Origin: Calothrix sp. C42_A2020_038
GTDB taxonomy: Bacteria; Cyanobacteriota; Cyanobacteriia; Cyanobacteriales; Nostocaceae
DNA: 64,000 nt
Direction: 5' to 3'
Assembly: GCA_015272395.1 (NCBI GenBank)
Contig: JACYLQ010000001.1
Location: 1-64,000, forward strand
Shown here: positions 63,553-64,000 of the stretch, piece after piece
Numbering within the stretch: the stretch's first letter is position 1
Layout of the letters: each line of letters begins with the position of its first letter
Notes under the pieces: generated by a model
What the model saw: the letters and a program-made list of their open reading frames with translations, nothing else
The model's database searches: none
Told to the model about the DNA's origin: nothing
Translations under genes and position numbers: made by a program

Positions 63553-63999
63553 TTATTTTTGAGTCAGAGGTACTATATACAAAACTTGGTAGCCATAACC
63601 TTGAGGTTTACATAAACCATTTATATCCCGAGGACAAGCACTATTAGTTTGAGGTGAGGGACGAGTTCCTTCAGTGTGTACTGCCTTAATTTCCACAAGT
63701 TGATTATGAAAAGCTTGTAAAACTACACGAGAAATTCTTTGGGAAGGACGTAGTACTAATCGTTTCTCTGAACCAGAATTAGTCATTAGAAAAAACTCTT
63801 CCCCTTGATAAGCTCTCACAGACCTGACAGGGGGAATTTCCTCGTAAATTAGCTTTCCGCGTAAGGAATGTATTTTTGATTGATTCCAGAGTCCCAAACG
63901 TTTGTTTTGAGCAGTAGCTTCCGCAATCAAAAATTTTGTTTCATCATTACAACTTTCGAGGGTCTCTCGCTCAACGATAGCATTACCAGACTCTACCAT
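63553..63999 (-). CDS. Thermonuclease-like protein, truncated by window end
   Basis: The last 148 residues of a leftward gene whose start lies beyond the window. The visible first part, VESGNAIVERETLESCNDET and AEATAQNKRLGLWNQ, matches the C-terminal strands and helix of staphylococcal-nuclease-like domains. A C-terminal extension of about 105 residues follows, with RGKLIYEEIPPVRSVRAYQG and two cysteines in SACPRDINGLC; it matches nothing I recognise. Catalytic Arg/Asp/Glu residues would be in the unseen part. Moderate confidence in the family. Confidence 0.55.
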   Translation of the reverse strand: MVESGNAIVERETLESCNDETKFLIAEATAQNKRLGLWNQSKIHSLRGKLIYEEIPPVRSVRAYQGEEFFLMTNSGSEKRLVLRPSQRISRVVLQAFHNQLVEIKAVHTEGTRPSPQTNSACPRDINGLCKPQGYGYQVLYIVPLTQK

Positions 64000-64000
64000 T

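Overview
The window looks like chromosome of a filamentous, probably heterocyst-forming (Nostocales-type) cyanobacterium. The gene set is typical of that group: GH100 neutral invertase, SLH-domain protein, DUF2905, DUF1003, AMIN-domain TonB receptor, cyanobacterial peptidylarginine deiminase and many orphan two-component proteins. Intergenic regions are AT-rich and full of dispersed hairpins. The usual cyanobacterial palindrome HIP1 (GCGATCGC) is nearly absent; GGCGCC (about 57 copies counted by eye) and CGCGCG (about 27) appear to take its place. No tRNA, rRNA, CRISPR array or intact insertion sequence was recognised.

Layout. 1-0.9 kb: a PqqA-like precursor peptide and a second small ORF. 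0.9-2.1 kb: orphan histidine kinase. 2.1-15.5 kb: six leftward genes for exported or outer-membrane proteins with DUF11 and SdrB-like domains, an Ig-like domain plus large beta-barrel, and a beta-helix plus OmpA domain; they read as one surface-structure locus. 16-25 kb: secreted M28 peptidase and PDZ-less HtrA protease, DUF1003, SDR, alpha-amylase, Dus, DUF2905, PstS. 25-46 kb: an envelope and ion-homeostasis region with rhomboid, two 4-TM holin-like proteins, MgtE, CPA2 antiporter with USP domains, channel-like protein, DUF2459, Na/Pi symporter, BrkB, peptidylarginine deiminase, SLH protein, P-type ATPase, invertase and CPA1 antiporter. It also holds three gene remnants. 46-57.5 kb: small barrel protein, response regulator, VOC protein, TonB receptor, a second orphan kinase, HlyC/CorC protein, and a divergent CHASE3 kinase / OmpR regulator pair. 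57.5-64 kb: a four-unit array of putative small RNAs, a degenerate P-type ATPase, PsiE, GH10 xylanase and a truncated nuclease-like gene.

Two regulatory patterns stand out. First, an 11-bp direct repeat (GTGATTNAAAA-GTGA) occurs six times between 26.2 and 42.8 kb, always in the same orientation relative to the downstream gene, which suggests a regulon covering MgtE, both holin-like operons, the BrkB region, the P-type ATPase and the invertase-antiporter operon. Second, directly downstream of the OmpR-type regulator at 56.9-57.5 kb are four tandem modules. Each has about four 11-bp repeats, a -10-like box and, 60-80 nt later, an intrinsic-terminator-like hairpin. This looks like a family of regulator-controlled small RNAs and is the strongest candidate for an undescribed system.

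The 47.6-52.85 kb stretch lacks both alternative palindromes but carries the only two HIP1 octamers seen, both inside the TonB receptor gene, which suggests acquisition from a HIP1-bearing cyanobacterium. All calls come from reading the sequence; no database search was run.
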